64,000 nt of DNA from Limimaricola soesokkakensis (GCF_900172345.1 NZ_FWFY01000006.1:1-64000), one strand, 5' to 3'. Numbered from the stretch's first letter, positions 1 to 10,739 are shown. Notes: generated by a model not told the origin, from the sequence alone. Translations and numbers: made by a program.

Positions 1-173
1 CCGGCGAGGGCTCGGCCGGCGGGCTGACCGCCGGGGCGCTGGAGAGCTCCAACGTCGAGGTGGCCCAGGAGCTGACCGACCTGATCAGCACCCAGCGCGC
101 CTATTCCTCCAACGCCAAGATCGTCACCACCGTCGACGAAATGCTGCAGGAAACCACCAACCTCAAGCGCTGA
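1..173 (+). CDS. flgE: Flagellar hook protein FlgE, C-terminal end (5' part outside window)
   Basis: The frame opening at base 3 gives about 56 residues ending in TTNLKR and a TGA at 171-173. It holds the typical C-terminal signature of hook/rod proteins, SSNVEVAQELTDLISTQRAY, followed by a short amphipathic tail with MLQETTNL. Hook monomers use this C-terminal helix to pack in the inner tube of the flagellar hook. In Rhodobacterales flgE is normally followed directly by flgK and flgL. Here it is followed by an IS element and unrelated metabolic genes, so the flagellar operon is interrupted or rearranged at this point. FlgE is chosen over FlgG or FlgF on residues such as NVEVAQELTDLI; certain as a flagellar axial protein, fairly sure as FlgE. 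Confidence 0.85.
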   Translation, partial: GEGSAGGLTAGALESSNVEVAQELTDLISTQRAYSSNAKIVTTVDEMLQETTNLKR

Positions 174-191
174 TCATGGCAAGATCCAAGG

Positions 192-1244
192 GGCTCTGTT
201 GCGCAAAACGGGTAATGGCCGAAGTGCCCCTTTCCCCGGACGGACTTATCCCACAGCCTCTGTGACGGGTATGCCGAGCGCAGTGAAGCCGTTGAGCACG
301 GCGATGCGGATTTGGATCTCGGTCACCTGACGGTCGAAGTCCCGAGCCATGAGGCTTTGGCCCAACAGCTTCACACAATGCATCTTCGTCTCGACGCGGC
401 TTTGGCGGTGATATCCGCTCCAATGGCGCCATAGGGACCGGCCGAGGTATTTCGACGCCCTGAGCGCTTCGTTGCGCGCGAGCGCACCGGCAGTGCGAGG
501 CTTCCAAGGCCTCGCGTTCTTGCGAGGCGGGATGACCGCATGCGCGCCACGGCCTGCAACTGCGTCATCGCACTTGCGCGTATCGTAAGCACCGTCCGCC
601 GTGACCGAGCCGATGTCTTGGCTGCCGGGGATCTGGTCAGCAGTTCTGGAAGCATGGGCGCATCGCCGACATGGCTCCCCGTGATCTCGACCGCCCGGAC
701 CTCCAGTGTTTCCTCGTCGATCCCGAGGTGGATCTTGCGCCACAGGCGCCGCTTTGGGCCGCCGTGTTTGCGCGCGTGCCATTCACCTTCCCCCTCAGCC
801 TTGATCCCGGTGCTGTCGATCGGCAAGTGTAGCGGACTCAGTGAACCGCGATAGGGGATGTCTACAGCCAGCGCCTTCTGGCGTCGGCATAGGGTGCTGA
901 AGTCCGGCACAGACCAGTCCAAGCCGATCAACTGCAAGAGACTTTCGACAAAGCCCGTCGTCTGGCGGAGCGCCATGCCGAACAGCACTTTCATCGTCAG
1001 GCAGGCTTGGATGGCGGCATCGCTGTAGCTTCGCTGGCGGCCCCTCTTGCCGCTCGGGGGCGGCGTCCAGTCCATGTCGGGATCAAACCAGATCGTCAGG
1101 GAGTCACGCTTCTTCAGCGCCGCGTTATAGTCGGACCACTTCCTGGTCCTGTAGCTCGGCGGCGTCGGTCTGCTGCTCATGCGCTCCGGCTACCATGCTG
1201 GATTCCGAAGATGAATCCCGTCAGTCCGTTTGCGCAACAGAGCC
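192..1244 (-). mobile_element. IS5-family insertion sequence (transposase frameshifted)
   Basis: A 1.05-kb element bounded by perfect 16-bp terminal inverted repeats: GGCTCTGTTGCGCAAA at 192-207 and its reverse complement at 1229-1244. Inside, on the minus strand, lies a single IS5-type DDE transposase gene. I could not recognise a clear target-site duplication, so either it has been lost or the element took part in a rearrangement after insertion. It lies 18 bp downstream of the flgE stop. Confidence 0.85.
246..1180 (-). pseudogene. IS5-family DDE transposase, split by a 1-nt deletion
   Basis: The N-terminal part starts with MSSRPTPPSYRTRKWSDYN and carries the first catalytic Asp (PIDSTGIKAEGEGEWHARKH). 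The C-terminal part, in another frame, carries the second Asp (VTADGAYDTRKC), the RVETK catalytic Glu region and the C-terminus LGIPVTEAVG. The frame changes near 636-641. The family consensus there is LLDQIPGSQD; one G missing from the GAC codon turns it into LLTRSPAAK. No slippery heptamer is visible at the junction, so a real deletion is more likely than programmed frameshifting. All three catalytic regions survive, so the loss looks recent. Confidence 0.8.
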
Positions 1245-1375
1245 GCTCGCGGTCCAAAGCGGTTATTCGATTGCCGCGCCGCTGACGTCTGCTTTCGGAA
1301 AGGACAAAACTGTTGCACAGCTTGTCGCCGAGAAGCATCTCGCCGGACACCCGAGGGGTGCGGAAGTCACGACCC

Positions 1376-1401
1376 TGTCCCAAATCATCTGACGACGGAC
1401 A
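1376..1401 (+). repeat. Solitary 26-bp IS end, inverted copy of 7611-7636
   Basis: The 26 bases start TGTCCCAAATCATC and end CGGACA. The reverse complement of 7611-7636 is identical except at one position (GACGACGG here, GACGGCGG there). The copy at 7611-7636 is the terminus of the IS3-type remnant. This one is therefore a lone end of the same or a closely related IS, with the rest of that element gone. Confidence 0.75.
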
Positions 1402-1427
1402 ATCGGCATCATGCCTTGAACGACAAA

Positions 1428-1441
1428 CCGGGGAACCCCGG
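1428..1441 (-). terminator. Probable terminator of the gcvTHP operon
   Basis: CCGGGG-AA-CCCCGG hairpin 30 bp beyond the gcvP stop. On the minus strand the stem is followed by TTTGTCGTT, a weak U-rich tract. The stem is only 6 bp but pure GC, and it is placed as expected for the end of the operon. Confidence 0.5.
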
Positions 1442-1471
1442 CTCCTTCGGGCGCCGAGGTCTGCCCTTGTG

Positions 1472-4315
<2,844 letters not shown>

Positions 4316-4331
4316 CGCGGGCTCCCGGGGC

Positions 4332-4691
4332 TCAGCCGATCAGGGCGGTATAGGCGGCTTCGTCCATGCAATCGTCCATCTGCGACGGGTCGGAAGGCCG
4401 GATCTTGAAGAACCACCCCGCACCGGTCGCGTCCTGGTTGGCGAGGGCCGGGTTCGCGGCGAGCGCCTCGTTGACCTCGACGATCTCGCCGTCGATCGGC
4501 GCCATGATCTCGGAGGCCGCCTTGACGCTCTCGATCACCACGATCTCCTCGCCCTTGGAGACCGTGGCGCCGACCTCGGGCAGTTCGACGAAGACGATGT
4601 CGCCGAGCTGGGTCGTCGCGTGCTTGGTGATGCCTACGGTGACGATGTCGCCCTCGGGGCGCAGCCATTCGTGCTCTTGGGTGTATTTCAT
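4332..4691 (-). CDS. gcvH: Glycine cleavage system H protein
   Basis: 119 residues, normal length. It has [11 protein letters not shown] at the start, the [22 protein letters not shown] strands, and the lipoylated lysine in [23 protein letters not shown] (Lys of ESVKA). The lipoyl arm shuttles the aminomethyl group between P, T and L proteins. Its cofactor is made by LipA, encoded at 49621-50577. Middle gene of the operon, 17 bp after the gcvT stop. Confidence 0.98.
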   Translation of the reverse strand: MKYTQEHEWLRPEGDIVTVGITKHATTQLGDIVFVELPEVGATVSKGEEIVVIESVKAASEIMAPIDGEIVEVNEALAANPALANQDATGAGWFFKIRPSDPSQMDDCMDEAAYTALIG

Positions 4692-4708
4692 CGAAGTCTC
4701 CCTGAGGG

Positions 4709-5830
4709 TCAGCGTTTGAAATTCGCGGGGGTGAAGGGCAGGGGGGTCACCGTGAGCGGCAGCCGCCTGCCGCGCAGCTCGCCATGGATGGTGGTGCCCG
4801 GCGTGGCCAGTTCGACGGGCAGGTAGCCCATCGCCACCGGGCCGCCGACGGTCGGGCCGAAGCCGCCGGAGGTGATCCGACCCACCGGCGTGTCCGCCTC
4901 GGCCTCGGCAAAGAGCGTCACCCCTTCGCGCATCGGCGCGCGGCCCTCGGGGCGCAGGCCGACGCGTTTGCGGGACGGGCCCTCAGCGAGTTGCGACAGG
5001 ATGATTGCTGCCCCGGGAAAGCCGCCCTCGCGCACGCCGCCCTGCCGCCGCAGCTTCTGTATCGACCAGCCGAGATCCGCCTCGACCGGGGTCGTGTCCT
5101 CGTCGATGTCGTGGCCATGGAGGCAAAGCCCGGCCTCGAGCCGCAGACTGTCGCGCGCGCCCAGCCCGATCGGCGCCACCTCCTCATGCGCCAGCAGCTT
5201 CCGCGCCAGCTCTTCCGACCGGTCTGCCGGAACGGAGAGCTCGAAACCGTCCTCGCCGGTATAGCCCGAGCGCGACACCCAGCAGTCGACCCCGTCGATC
5301 CGCAGCGAGGCCACATCCATGAAACGCATCCCGGCGACCTCAGGCGCGAGGGCCGCCAGCACCTTCTCGGCCGAGGGCCCCTGCAGGGCGAGCAGCGCGC
5401 GGTCGGTGATCTCGGTGATCGCGACGCCATCCATCCGCGCGCGCAGATGCGCGAGATCGTCGGCCTTGCGCGCGGCGTTGACGACGAGAAACAGGTGATC
5501 GCCCCGGTTGGCGAACATCAGGTCGTCGAGAATGCCACCCTCCTCGGAGGTGAGCAGGCCGTAACGCTGCCGGTTCTCTGCCAGCCCAAGGACATCGGCC
5601 GGGATCAGCGCTTCGAGCGCTTGCGCCGCGTCGGCATAGTTGTCGCCACGGATCACGATCTGGCCCATATGGCTCACATCGAACAGGCCGGCATGGGCGC
5701 GCGTGTGCTGGTGTTCCTGCATCACGCTCATCGGGTACTGCACCGGCAGCTCGTAGCCAGCGAAGGGCACCATCTTGGCCCCCAGTTCGAGGTGCAGCGC
5801 GTGGAGTGGTGTATGGCGCGGTTCGGTCAT
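4709..5830 (-). CDS. gcvT: Aminomethyltransferase, T protein of the glycine cleavage system
   Basis: 373 residues from ATG at 5830 (MTEPRHTPLHALHLELGAKM). An earlier in-frame ATG at 5857 is possible, but conservation begins here. GcvT/YgfZ folate-binding fold: VPFAGYELPVQYP, the DVSHMGQI motif, GYTGEDGFELSVP, and C-terminal PVGRITSGGFGPTVGGPVAMGYL. It moves the methylene unit to tetrahydrofolate and releases ammonia. First gene of the gcv operon; about 150 bp separate it from the stop of the TRAP permease gene, so the promoter is probably there. Confidence 0.97.
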   Translation of the reverse strand: MTEPRHTPLHALHLELGAKMVPFAGYELPVQYPMSVMQEHQHTRAHAGLFDVSHMGQIVIRGDNYADAAQALEALIPADVLGLAENRQRYGLLTSEEGGILDDLMFANRGDHLFLVVNAARKADDLAHLRARMDGVAITEITDRALLALQGPSAEKVLAALAPEVAGMRFMDVASLRIDGVDCWVSRSGYTGEDGFELSVPADRSEELARKLLAHEEVAPIGLGARDSLRLEAGLCLHGHDIDEDTTPVEADLGWSIQKLRRQGGVREGGFPGAAIILSQLAEGPSRKRVGLRPEGRAPMREGVTLFAEAEADTPVGRITSGGFGPTVGGPVAMGYLPVELATPGTTIHGELRGRRLPLTVTPLPFTPANFKR

Positions 5831-5979
5831 GTCGGTGTCCTCGGGGGGGGCGGTCAAGCGGGAGGCATCGCAACGGGGGCAGCCTAGCGCGAGAACGATC
5901 GATTTTCACTAATGTTTGCTCCACCGCCACCGAGCGGGGGCGATAGAGCTGTTCGCGGAGCGGATCATGCTTCTGTGGC

Positions 5980-7299
5980 TTATTCTATGGTCGAGCCGAG
6001 CCAGAGCGAGATCGCCGGAAATGCCATCAGAAGCCCCAAGCGCGCGATATCGACCGCGATGAATGGCACCAGCCCGCGGGAGATCCGCAGCACGGCAACC
6101 TCCGGCAGCACCGCCTTGAGCACGAACACGTTCATCCCCACGGGCGGCGTGGTCAGGGCGATCTCGGAGGCGACGATGCCGATGATGCCGATGATGCCGA
6201 TGATGCCGATGATGCCGAACCAGACGAGATCGAAACCCTGCGCCACCATGATCGGCGCAACGAGCGGCACGAAGATCAGGATGATCGCCATGCTGTCCAT
6301 CACGCAGCCCAGCACCAGGAACACGGCGAGGATCACGAGGATGAGCGCCGTGCCTTCGAGCCCGCTCGCCTGCACCAGCCCCAGCAGCCCTGCGGCGAGG
6401 CCCGACAGCGTCAGCAGTTTCAACAGCATTAGCGCGCCGAACAGCACCGTATAGAGCCCGATCGAGGTATGGGCGGTATCGAGAAACACCTCTCTGAGCG
6501 CGGTGAGGGTGAGGCGGCGGTTCAGCGCGGCGATGGCGATCGCCAGCCCCGCGCCGATGCCGGCAGCTTCGGTGGGGGTGAACCATTTGGCATAGAGCCC
6601 GCCGATGATGAGTCCGAACAGCAGCTCGAAGGGCCAGACCCCGGCCAGTGCCCGACCGCGCTCGGCCCAGCCAATTCTCTCGCCGCGCGGTGCCTGCTCA
6701 GGCCGCCAGGCCGCGACCAGTCGGATCGCCAGCATGTAGAGCGCGAGGCCCAGAAGCCCCGGCAGTACGCCCGCGATGAACAGATGGCCGATATTCGTCT
6801 GGGTCAGGATGCCGAACACCACCATGATGATCGAGGGCGGGATCAGGATGCCCAGCGTGCCACCGGCGGCGATCGAGCCGGCGGCCAATTCGTCGGAATA
6901 GCCGTAGCGGCGCATGCTGGGATAGGCGACATTGGCCATGGTCGCGGCCGTGGCATAGCTCGACCCGCACACCGCCGAGAAGCCCGAGTAGGCGACCATG
7001 GTCGAGAGCGCCAGCCCGCCGCGGCGATGGCCGACGAAGGCGTGGGCCGCGCGGAACAGGTCCTGCGCGATGCCGGTGCGGGTGATGACGTTGCCCATCA
7101 AGATAAACATCGGCACCACCGCCAGCTCGTAGGACAGCACCGCCTCGGAGATGGTCATCGGCAGCAGGCGGAAGGCCACGTTCCAGTTCACGGCCAGCCC
7201 GAGCCCTAGCACCGAGGCGATCAACAGGGCGATGGCCAGCGGCACCCGCAGGAACGCCAAGCCGATGGCGCCGAACATGGCGACGAATCCCACGGTCAT
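5980..7299 (-). CDS. dctM: TRAP transporter large permease (DctM family) with an expanded GII repeat
   Basis: 439 residues from ATG at 7299, whose ATGA overlaps the stop of the dctQ remnant. Typical DctM features: MTVGFVAMFGAIGLAFLRVPLAIALL at the start, CGSSYATAATMANVAYPSMRRYGY, GILIPPSIIMVVFG, and the C-terminal EIALTTPPVGMNVFVLK. It forms the main transmembrane channel of a sodium-driven tripartite uptake system for organic acids. Between DLVWF and the TTPPVG motif a transmembrane segment carries five tandem Gly-Ile-Ile/Val units encoded by a 9-nt repeat; relatives have about one. No complete dctQ or dctP gene is in the window, so the transporter is probably not functional here. Confidence 0.9.
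   Translation of the reverse strand: MTVGFVAMFGAIGLAFLRVPLAIALLIASVLGLGLAVNWNVAFRLLPMTISEAVLSYELAVVPMFILMGNVITRTGIAQDLFRAAHAFVGHRRGGLALSTMVAYSGFSAVCGSSYATAATMANVAYPSMRRYGYSDELAAGSIAAGGTLGILIPPSIIMVVFGILTQTNIGHLFIAGVLPGLLGLALYMLAIRLVAAWRPEQAPRGERIGWAERGRALAGVWPFELLFGLIIGGLYAKWFTPTEAAGIGAGLAIAIAALNRRLTLTALREVFLDTAHTSIGLYTVLFGALMLLKLLTLSGLAAGLLGLVQASGLEGTALILVILAVFLVLGCVMDSMAIILIFVPLVAPIMVAQGFDLVWFGIIGIIGIIGIIGIVASEIALTTPPVGMNVFVLKAVLPEVAVLRISRGLVPFIAVDIARLGLLMAFPAISLWLGSTIE
6172..6216 (-). repeat. 9-nt tandem repeat (GATGATGCC x5) inside dctM
   Basis: Four perfect copies of GATGATGCC (6181-6216) preceded by one copy with a single change (GACGATGCC, 6172-6180). The unit is a multiple of three, so copy number changes keep the frame and add or remove Gly-Ile-Ile. 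The pattern suggests slipped-strand expansion. Confidence 0.9.
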
Positions 7300-7589
7300 G
7301 CCGGCGTCTCCGTCTGTGCGGGCGGCAGCACGGTGTCGCGCCCGGTCAGCGCCCTTCGCGCGCTGTCGAGCGCGGCAATGGCCGCGAGCGCGGTGCACAG
7401 GCTCATGTAGAAGTAGAGCGGCGCGCGCGGCAGGCGCAGCGCCTGGCTGACTTCCACGATGGCTGGGCTGCTGACCTTCATTGTCACGGCCTCGGGCGCC
7501 AGTCTTTGGGGCCTTGGCGGCAGCTTCTGGGGTATCGTGGTCGGGCTCTGCGCGGCAGCGGCGCGGACTTTCCGCGCCGCCTGATCCGG
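7296..7589 (-). pseudogene. TRAP transporter small permease (DctQ), C-terminal remnant
   Basis: The open frame ends TETPA with a TGA that overlaps the dctM start (ATGA), the usual dctQM arrangement. The stretch EAVTMKVSSPAIVEVSQALRLPRAPLYFYMSLCTALAAIAALDSARRAL matches the end of DctQ: the SPA motif, then the last transmembrane helix. Only about 97 codons remain open before an in-frame TGA at 7590-7592, and the family is about 160-180 residues long. The IS3-type remnant begins 19 bp beyond, so the 5' half was lost there. Confidence 0.75.
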
Positions 7590-7610
7590 TCACACCCGCC
7601 GAAGCACGCC

Positions 7611-8227
7611 TGTCCGCCGTCAGATGATTTGGGACACGATGGCCTGATGTCGAACGGAGGGTCTGGCTCGTTCGGGCTTCGGTTCATGCCGCTGTCTGAC
7701 AATGCAACAAGCGGCGCTTCTCGATGGCCCCGGCTTCGATCTCCTTTCGTCGACTGAGAATGGCTACGGCCCTGCCGAGATAGACGTCGACAGGTGCGAG
7801 ATTGCCGAGGCCCTCGTGGTAGGGGTGATGGTTGTAGTGGTCGATAAGGGCGCCACGGCGCTCCTCGAGCGCTCCGGGCAGGTATTAGTTCTCAAGCAGG
7901 ATGCGGTTCTTCAGGGCCTGGTGCCAGCGTTCGATCTTGCCTTGGTCTGGGGAGGCGGGGCGCCGCGAACAGGGTCCATACCCTTGTTACGGAGCCAATC
8001 GATCAGCTCCCCGGAGTTGTAGCCGCTGCCATTGTCGCTGAGCAGCCGGGGCCTTCGGCGATCGTCGCATGCGCCCTACCGAAGGATTTGGGAGAAAACG
8101 GCTCAAGGCACGCCATCTGCGCCTAGGTCAGTCGCTGCGACACCTCTCTGATTGGGTAGCCCCGCTCGGTGATCTGCGCGATCGCGTCACGCTTGAACTC
8201 GTCGCTGAACCTGCTGCTGCTCATCAT
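7611..8227 (-). mobile_element. Internally deleted IS3-family element
   Basis: Starts at 7611 with a 26-bp end (TGTCCGCCGTCAGATG...GGGACA) also found inverted at 1376-1401. On the minus strand it holds the first 30-odd codons of an orfA at one side and the C-terminal half of an orfB integrase at the other, with the middle missing. I found no matching inverted repeat near 8227-8300, so the second end is deleted too. The flanks are a dctQ remnant (7296-7589) and a beheaded exported-protein gene (8277-8408). Confidence 0.75.
7684..8227 (-). pseudogene. IS3-family transposase relic (orfA start fused to orfB end)
   Basis: From 8227 downwards it reads MMSSSRFSDEFKRDAIAQIT and ERGYPIREVSQRL, the HTH start of IS3 orfA. 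After degraded sequence, 8045-7684 reads SDNGSGYNSGELIDWL, KIERWHQALKNRILLEN, a stop, then YLPGALEERRGALIDHYNHH and LAPVDVYLGRAVAILSRRKE, ending LLHCQTAA. This keeps the second catalytic Asp and the Glu region of the DDE domain. At least one frameshift (near 7965) and one nonsense codon are present. Not functional. Confidence 0.75.
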
Positions 8228-8276
8228 GGCCTTCTTGCTTCAAAATTAACGAAGAAGGCGCCCACAAGACACAGGG

Positions 8277-8408
8277 CTATTCAGACCTCGGCGAAGGCAA
8301 ATTCAAGATCAGTGAGGCCGGCGGCGCCGTCGCCTCCGCAGCGTGCGCGGCGATCGGAGCCAGCAGAGCAAGGGAGGCGAAGGTGAGGAACCGCGCCGCG
8401 CGGTGCAT
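8277..8408 (-). pseudogene. N-terminal fragment of an exported protein (signal peptide only)
   Basis: The ATG at 8408 overlaps the GNAT stop in ATGA, so it was translationally coupled to it. The 43-residue frame reads MHRAARFLTFASLALLAPIA then AHAAEATAPPASLILNL: a charged N-region, a hydrophobic core and an AHA-A cleavage site, that is, a Sec signal peptide with about 20 mature residues. It runs into a stop 50 bp before the IS3-type remnant. The rest of the gene was probably removed by the same IS event that truncated dctQ. What the protein was cannot be told. Confidence 0.6.
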
Positions 8409-8707
8409 CAGATCCGCCCCTGCAGCACGTCCTGCCATTCGGGGTGGCTGGCGATCTGCGCCTTGGCGAAAGGGCAGAGCGGCACGATGCTGCGGCCCTC
8501 GGCACGGGCATCCTTGACCGCGCGGGCGACCATCGCCTGTCCGGCGCCGCGGCCGCGCAGCGCGTCGGGCACGCCGGTGTGGTCGATGATGATCGCCGCC
8601 GCGCCGAGCCGGGAATAGGTCAGCTCGGCCTCGTGCCCGTCGAGCACCAGCCAGTAGCGGCCCTTGCTCTCACCCTCCTCGCGCGCGATCTCCGGGCCGC
8701 CGCTCAT
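8408..8707 (-). CDS. Small GNAT-family N-acetyltransferase (YjdJ/NATD1 type)
   Basis: 99 residues. The acetyl-CoA loop VPDALRGRGAGQAMVARAVKDAR and the following IVPLCPFAKAQIASHPEWQDVL are diagnostic for the short YjdJ/NATD1-like GNAT group. The acceptor substrate is unknown. Its start overlaps the end of the DsbA-like gene (8704-8707) and its end overlaps the exported-protein fragment by ATGA, so it belongs to a co-transcribed minus-strand cluster with GST and MdaB. Confidence 0.85.
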   Translation of the reverse strand: MSGGPEIAREEGESKGRYWLVLDGHEAELTYSRLGAAAIIIDHTGVPDALRGRGAGQAMVARAVKDARAEGRSIVPLCPFAKAQIASHPEWQDVLQGRI

Positions 8708-9351
8708 GCCGCGCGCGCCTCGACGAGGTGCTGCAGGATGCGGGCGTAGGTCTCCTCGCCCTGCGCGCCGGTCACGAGATGCTGGCGCTCGATGACCATC
8801 GCCGGCACGCCGCTGATGCCCTGCGCGGTCCAGAAGCCCTGCTTGCGGCGCACCAATTCGGCCCGGGCCTCGTCCTCGATCGCCGCGCGCGCGGCGTCGC
8901 GGTCGAAGCCGAGACCGGCGGCTACGGCGACCAGCATCTCGGGGTCGTTCAGGTCCTCGCGCCGGGTGAAGAAGGCTTCGAACAGCGCGAGGTTCATCTC
9001 GTGGCCGCGGCCCTGCTCGGTCGCCCAGTCGATCAGCCGGTGAGCGCGGAAGGTGTTCACCATGCGCATGTCGTCGGCGTAGTCGAAGGTGAAGCCGAGC
9101 GCCGCGCCCATCTCGGTCAGCCGCGCGCGCGCCTTGACCGAGTCCTCGGGCGAGGTGCCGTATTTCGCGGCGAGATGCTCGCGCAGGTTCTCGCCTTCCT
9201 CGGCCATCTGCGGGTTCAGCTCGAACGGGTGCCAGTGGATCTCGATCGCGATGCCGATCTCCTCCGCGGCCCTAGCCAGCTGGCTGTAGCCGATCACGCA
9301 TCAGGGGCAGACCACGTCCGAGACGATATCGACGCGGATTGAGGTGTTCAT
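8704..9351 (-). pseudogene. DsbA/FrnE-family thiol oxidoreductase with TGA in the CPWC active site
   Basis: From ATG at 9351 the frame reads MNTSIRVDIVSDVVCP, TGA, CVIGYSQLARAAEEIGI. The family motif here is DxVCPWC, so codon 17 (9301-9303) has changed from Trp TGG to TGA while both catalytic cysteines remain. The rest is intact for about 198 codons, with the usual IHWHPFELNPQM, the helical insertion and the C-terminal SGVPAMVIERQHLVTGAQG (cis-Pro loop). Length with the stop ignored is 215 residues, normal for FrnE-type proteins. Either a fresh nonsense mutation, a sequencing error, or restart at GTG 9297, which would lack both cysteines. Confidence 0.8.
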
Positions 9352-9352
9352 G

Positions 9353-10060
9353 TCATTGCTCCTTGAACCTGGCGGCGTTGTCGCGCGCCGCCGCCTCGAT
9401 GTCACCCTCGCCGAAGGCCGAGGGGCGCGGCTCGGGCAGCTGAAGCGCCGCCTGAACGCGCGGCATGGCGTCGAGCCGGTCGAACCAGCTTTGCAGGTGC
9501 GGCAGGCCCTCGACGCTTACCGTCGCCCAGAAATGGCTGCGCGCCCAAGGGTAGGTGGCGATGTCGGCGATCGACAGCGCGTCACCCACCAGCCAGTCGC
9601 GCCCCCTCAGCCGGGCGTCGAGCACTTCCAGCAGCCTCCGGCTCTCGTTGACGTAGCGCTCGATGGCGTAGGGCACCTCTTCGCCGTTGGGCTTGGCGAT
9701 GCGCTGGAAGAACATGGCCTGCCCCATCATCGGGCCGATGCCGCCCATCTGGAACATCAGCCACTGCATCGTCTCCGAGCGCTCCTTCGGGTCGTGGCTG
9801 AGGAAGCGGTCGTATTTCTCGGCGAGATACCAGAGGATCGCGCCGGACTCGAAGACCGCGAAGTCGTCGTTGCCGCGGTCGACGATGGTCGGGATGCGGC
9901 CGTTGGGGTTGAGCGCGAGGTAGTCGGGCGATTTCTGCTCGCGGCGGCCGAGAGCGACCGGCCGGAGCTCGTAGTCGATCTCCGCCTCGTGCAGGAAGAT
10001 GAGCGGCTTCCAACCGTTCATCGTGTTGGCGGTGTAGAGCAGGATGTCAGGCCGCGACAT
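9353..10060 (-). CDS. Glutathione S-transferase
   Basis: 235 residues from ATG at 10060 (MSRPDILLYTANTMNGWKPL). The N-terminal thioredoxin-like domain includes NPNGRIPTIVDR and the glutathione-binding VFESGAILWYLAEKYDR (ESxAIxxYL). The C-terminal helical domain includes DWLVGDALSIADIATYPWARSH (N-capping box) and LQSWFDRLDAMPRVQAAL. It resembles YghU/Ure2p-like bacterial GSTs. The start overlaps the end of mdaB by 14 nt, and the stop is one base before the DsbA-like ATG, so these genes form one transcription unit for electrophile or peroxide detoxification. Confidence 0.92.
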   Translation of the reverse strand: MSRPDILLYTANTMNGWKPLIFLHEAEIDYELRPVALGRREQKSPDYLALNPNGRIPTIVDRGNDDFAVFESGAILWYLAEKYDRFLSHDPKERSETMQWLMFQMGGIGPMMGQAMFFQRIAKPNGEEVPYAIERYVNESRRLLEVLDARLRGRDWLVGDALSIADIATYPWARSHFWATVSVEGLPHLQSWFDRLDAMPRVQAALQLPEPRPSAFGEGDIEAAARDNAARFKEQ

Positions 10061-10661
10061 GGTCCGCCTCCGCGAAGGTCTGGCGCAGATGCGCATCGAA
10101 GCGGGCGAGGTCGCTCTCGATCTCGGGGTTCTTCATCACGTCGAAGGCGCCGAAGCTCGGCAGCGGGCTCATGCCGAAGAACTTGGCGCTGAGATGCACG
10201 GGCCGCAGCAGGTCGTCCATCGACAATCCCTCGAAGAAGGGCTCGGCCGGGTCGTCGAAGGCCTCGGCCGGCGCGTTGAAGGTCGCCGAGACCATGTAGC
10301 GTGTGCCGGTCAGTGTCCCACCCATGCCGTAGTTCTTCTTCGGCGCCTCGGGGCCGCGGCCGTCGCCCGCGGTCAGCCGCCCGTCCATGCCGGCGGTGTA
10401 GACCTCGTCCATGTACTTCTTGAACGACCATGGCACGCCCATCCAGTTCACCGGGAACTGCAGGATCACGGTGTCGGCCCAGCGGTGGTTCTCGACCTCG
10501 GCCTCGACGTCGTAGCCCTCGGCGACGGTGGTCAGACGCACGTTGTGGCCCATGGCGGTCAGCCGCTCGCGGGCGCGTCCGGCCAAGGTGGCGTTGAGCT
10601 TGCCGGGGGAGAAGCCGTAGGGCTGGGCGCCGTTCAGGATGAGGATCTTGCTCATGGTCAT
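10047..10661 (-). CDS. mdaB: NAD(P)H quinone oxidoreductase, MdaB family
   Basis: 204 residues starting MTMSKILILNGAQPYGFSPG; Met3 (10655) is an alternative start. Flavodoxin-like fold with the MdaB signatures VILQFPVNWMGVPWSFKKYMDEV and YGMGGTLTGTRYMVSATFNAP, and C-terminal LPSFGAFDVMKNPEIE. It reduces quinones by two electrons with FAD, avoiding semiquinone radicals. First gene of the minus-strand stress cluster and divergent from the HxlR regulator, which very likely controls it in response to quinones or aldehydes. Confidence 0.93.
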   Translation of the reverse strand: MTMSKILILNGAQPYGFSPGKLNATLAGRARERLTAMGHNVRLTTVAEGYDVEAEVENHRWADTVILQFPVNWMGVPWSFKKYMDEVYTAGMDGRLTAGDGRGPEAPKKNYGMGGTLTGTRYMVSATFNAPAEAFDDPAEPFFEGLSMDDLLRPVHLSAKFFGMSPLPSFGAFDVMKNPEIESDLARFDAHLRQTFAEADHVAA

Positions 10662-10739
10662 GGTCCTTTCTGCGATCTGTCGGGCCGCCCCATGCGGTCG
10701 TGCCGGGGAAACTGGCCTTGCAGGGAACCGATATCAACC

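Larger units (their letters stand above)
1245..1471. other. Gene-free stretch between the IS5 element and gcvP
   Basis: No credible coding frame. It holds a solitary 26-bp IS-type end at 1376-1401 and a hairpin at 1428-1441 that fits termination of the gcv operon. The segment 1245-1375 resembles nothing I recognise; it may be the residue of the element whose end lies at 1401. Confidence 0.5.

Noticed and set aside
636-641. Programmed frameshifting in the IS5 transposase
   Set aside because: No slippery A- or G-rich heptamer at the junction, and one missing base restores the family sequence exactly.
5831-5979. Glycine riboswitch upstream of gcvT
   Set aside because: The spacer is only 150 bp, and I find neither the paired aptamer architecture nor its conserved core; poly-G and unrelated sequence instead.
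9301-9303. Selenocysteine at the TGA codon
   Set aside because: The position is the Trp of CPWC, not a catalytic Cys, and both cysteines are present. A Trp TGG-to-TGA change is simpler; no SECIS-like hairpin directly downstream was evident.
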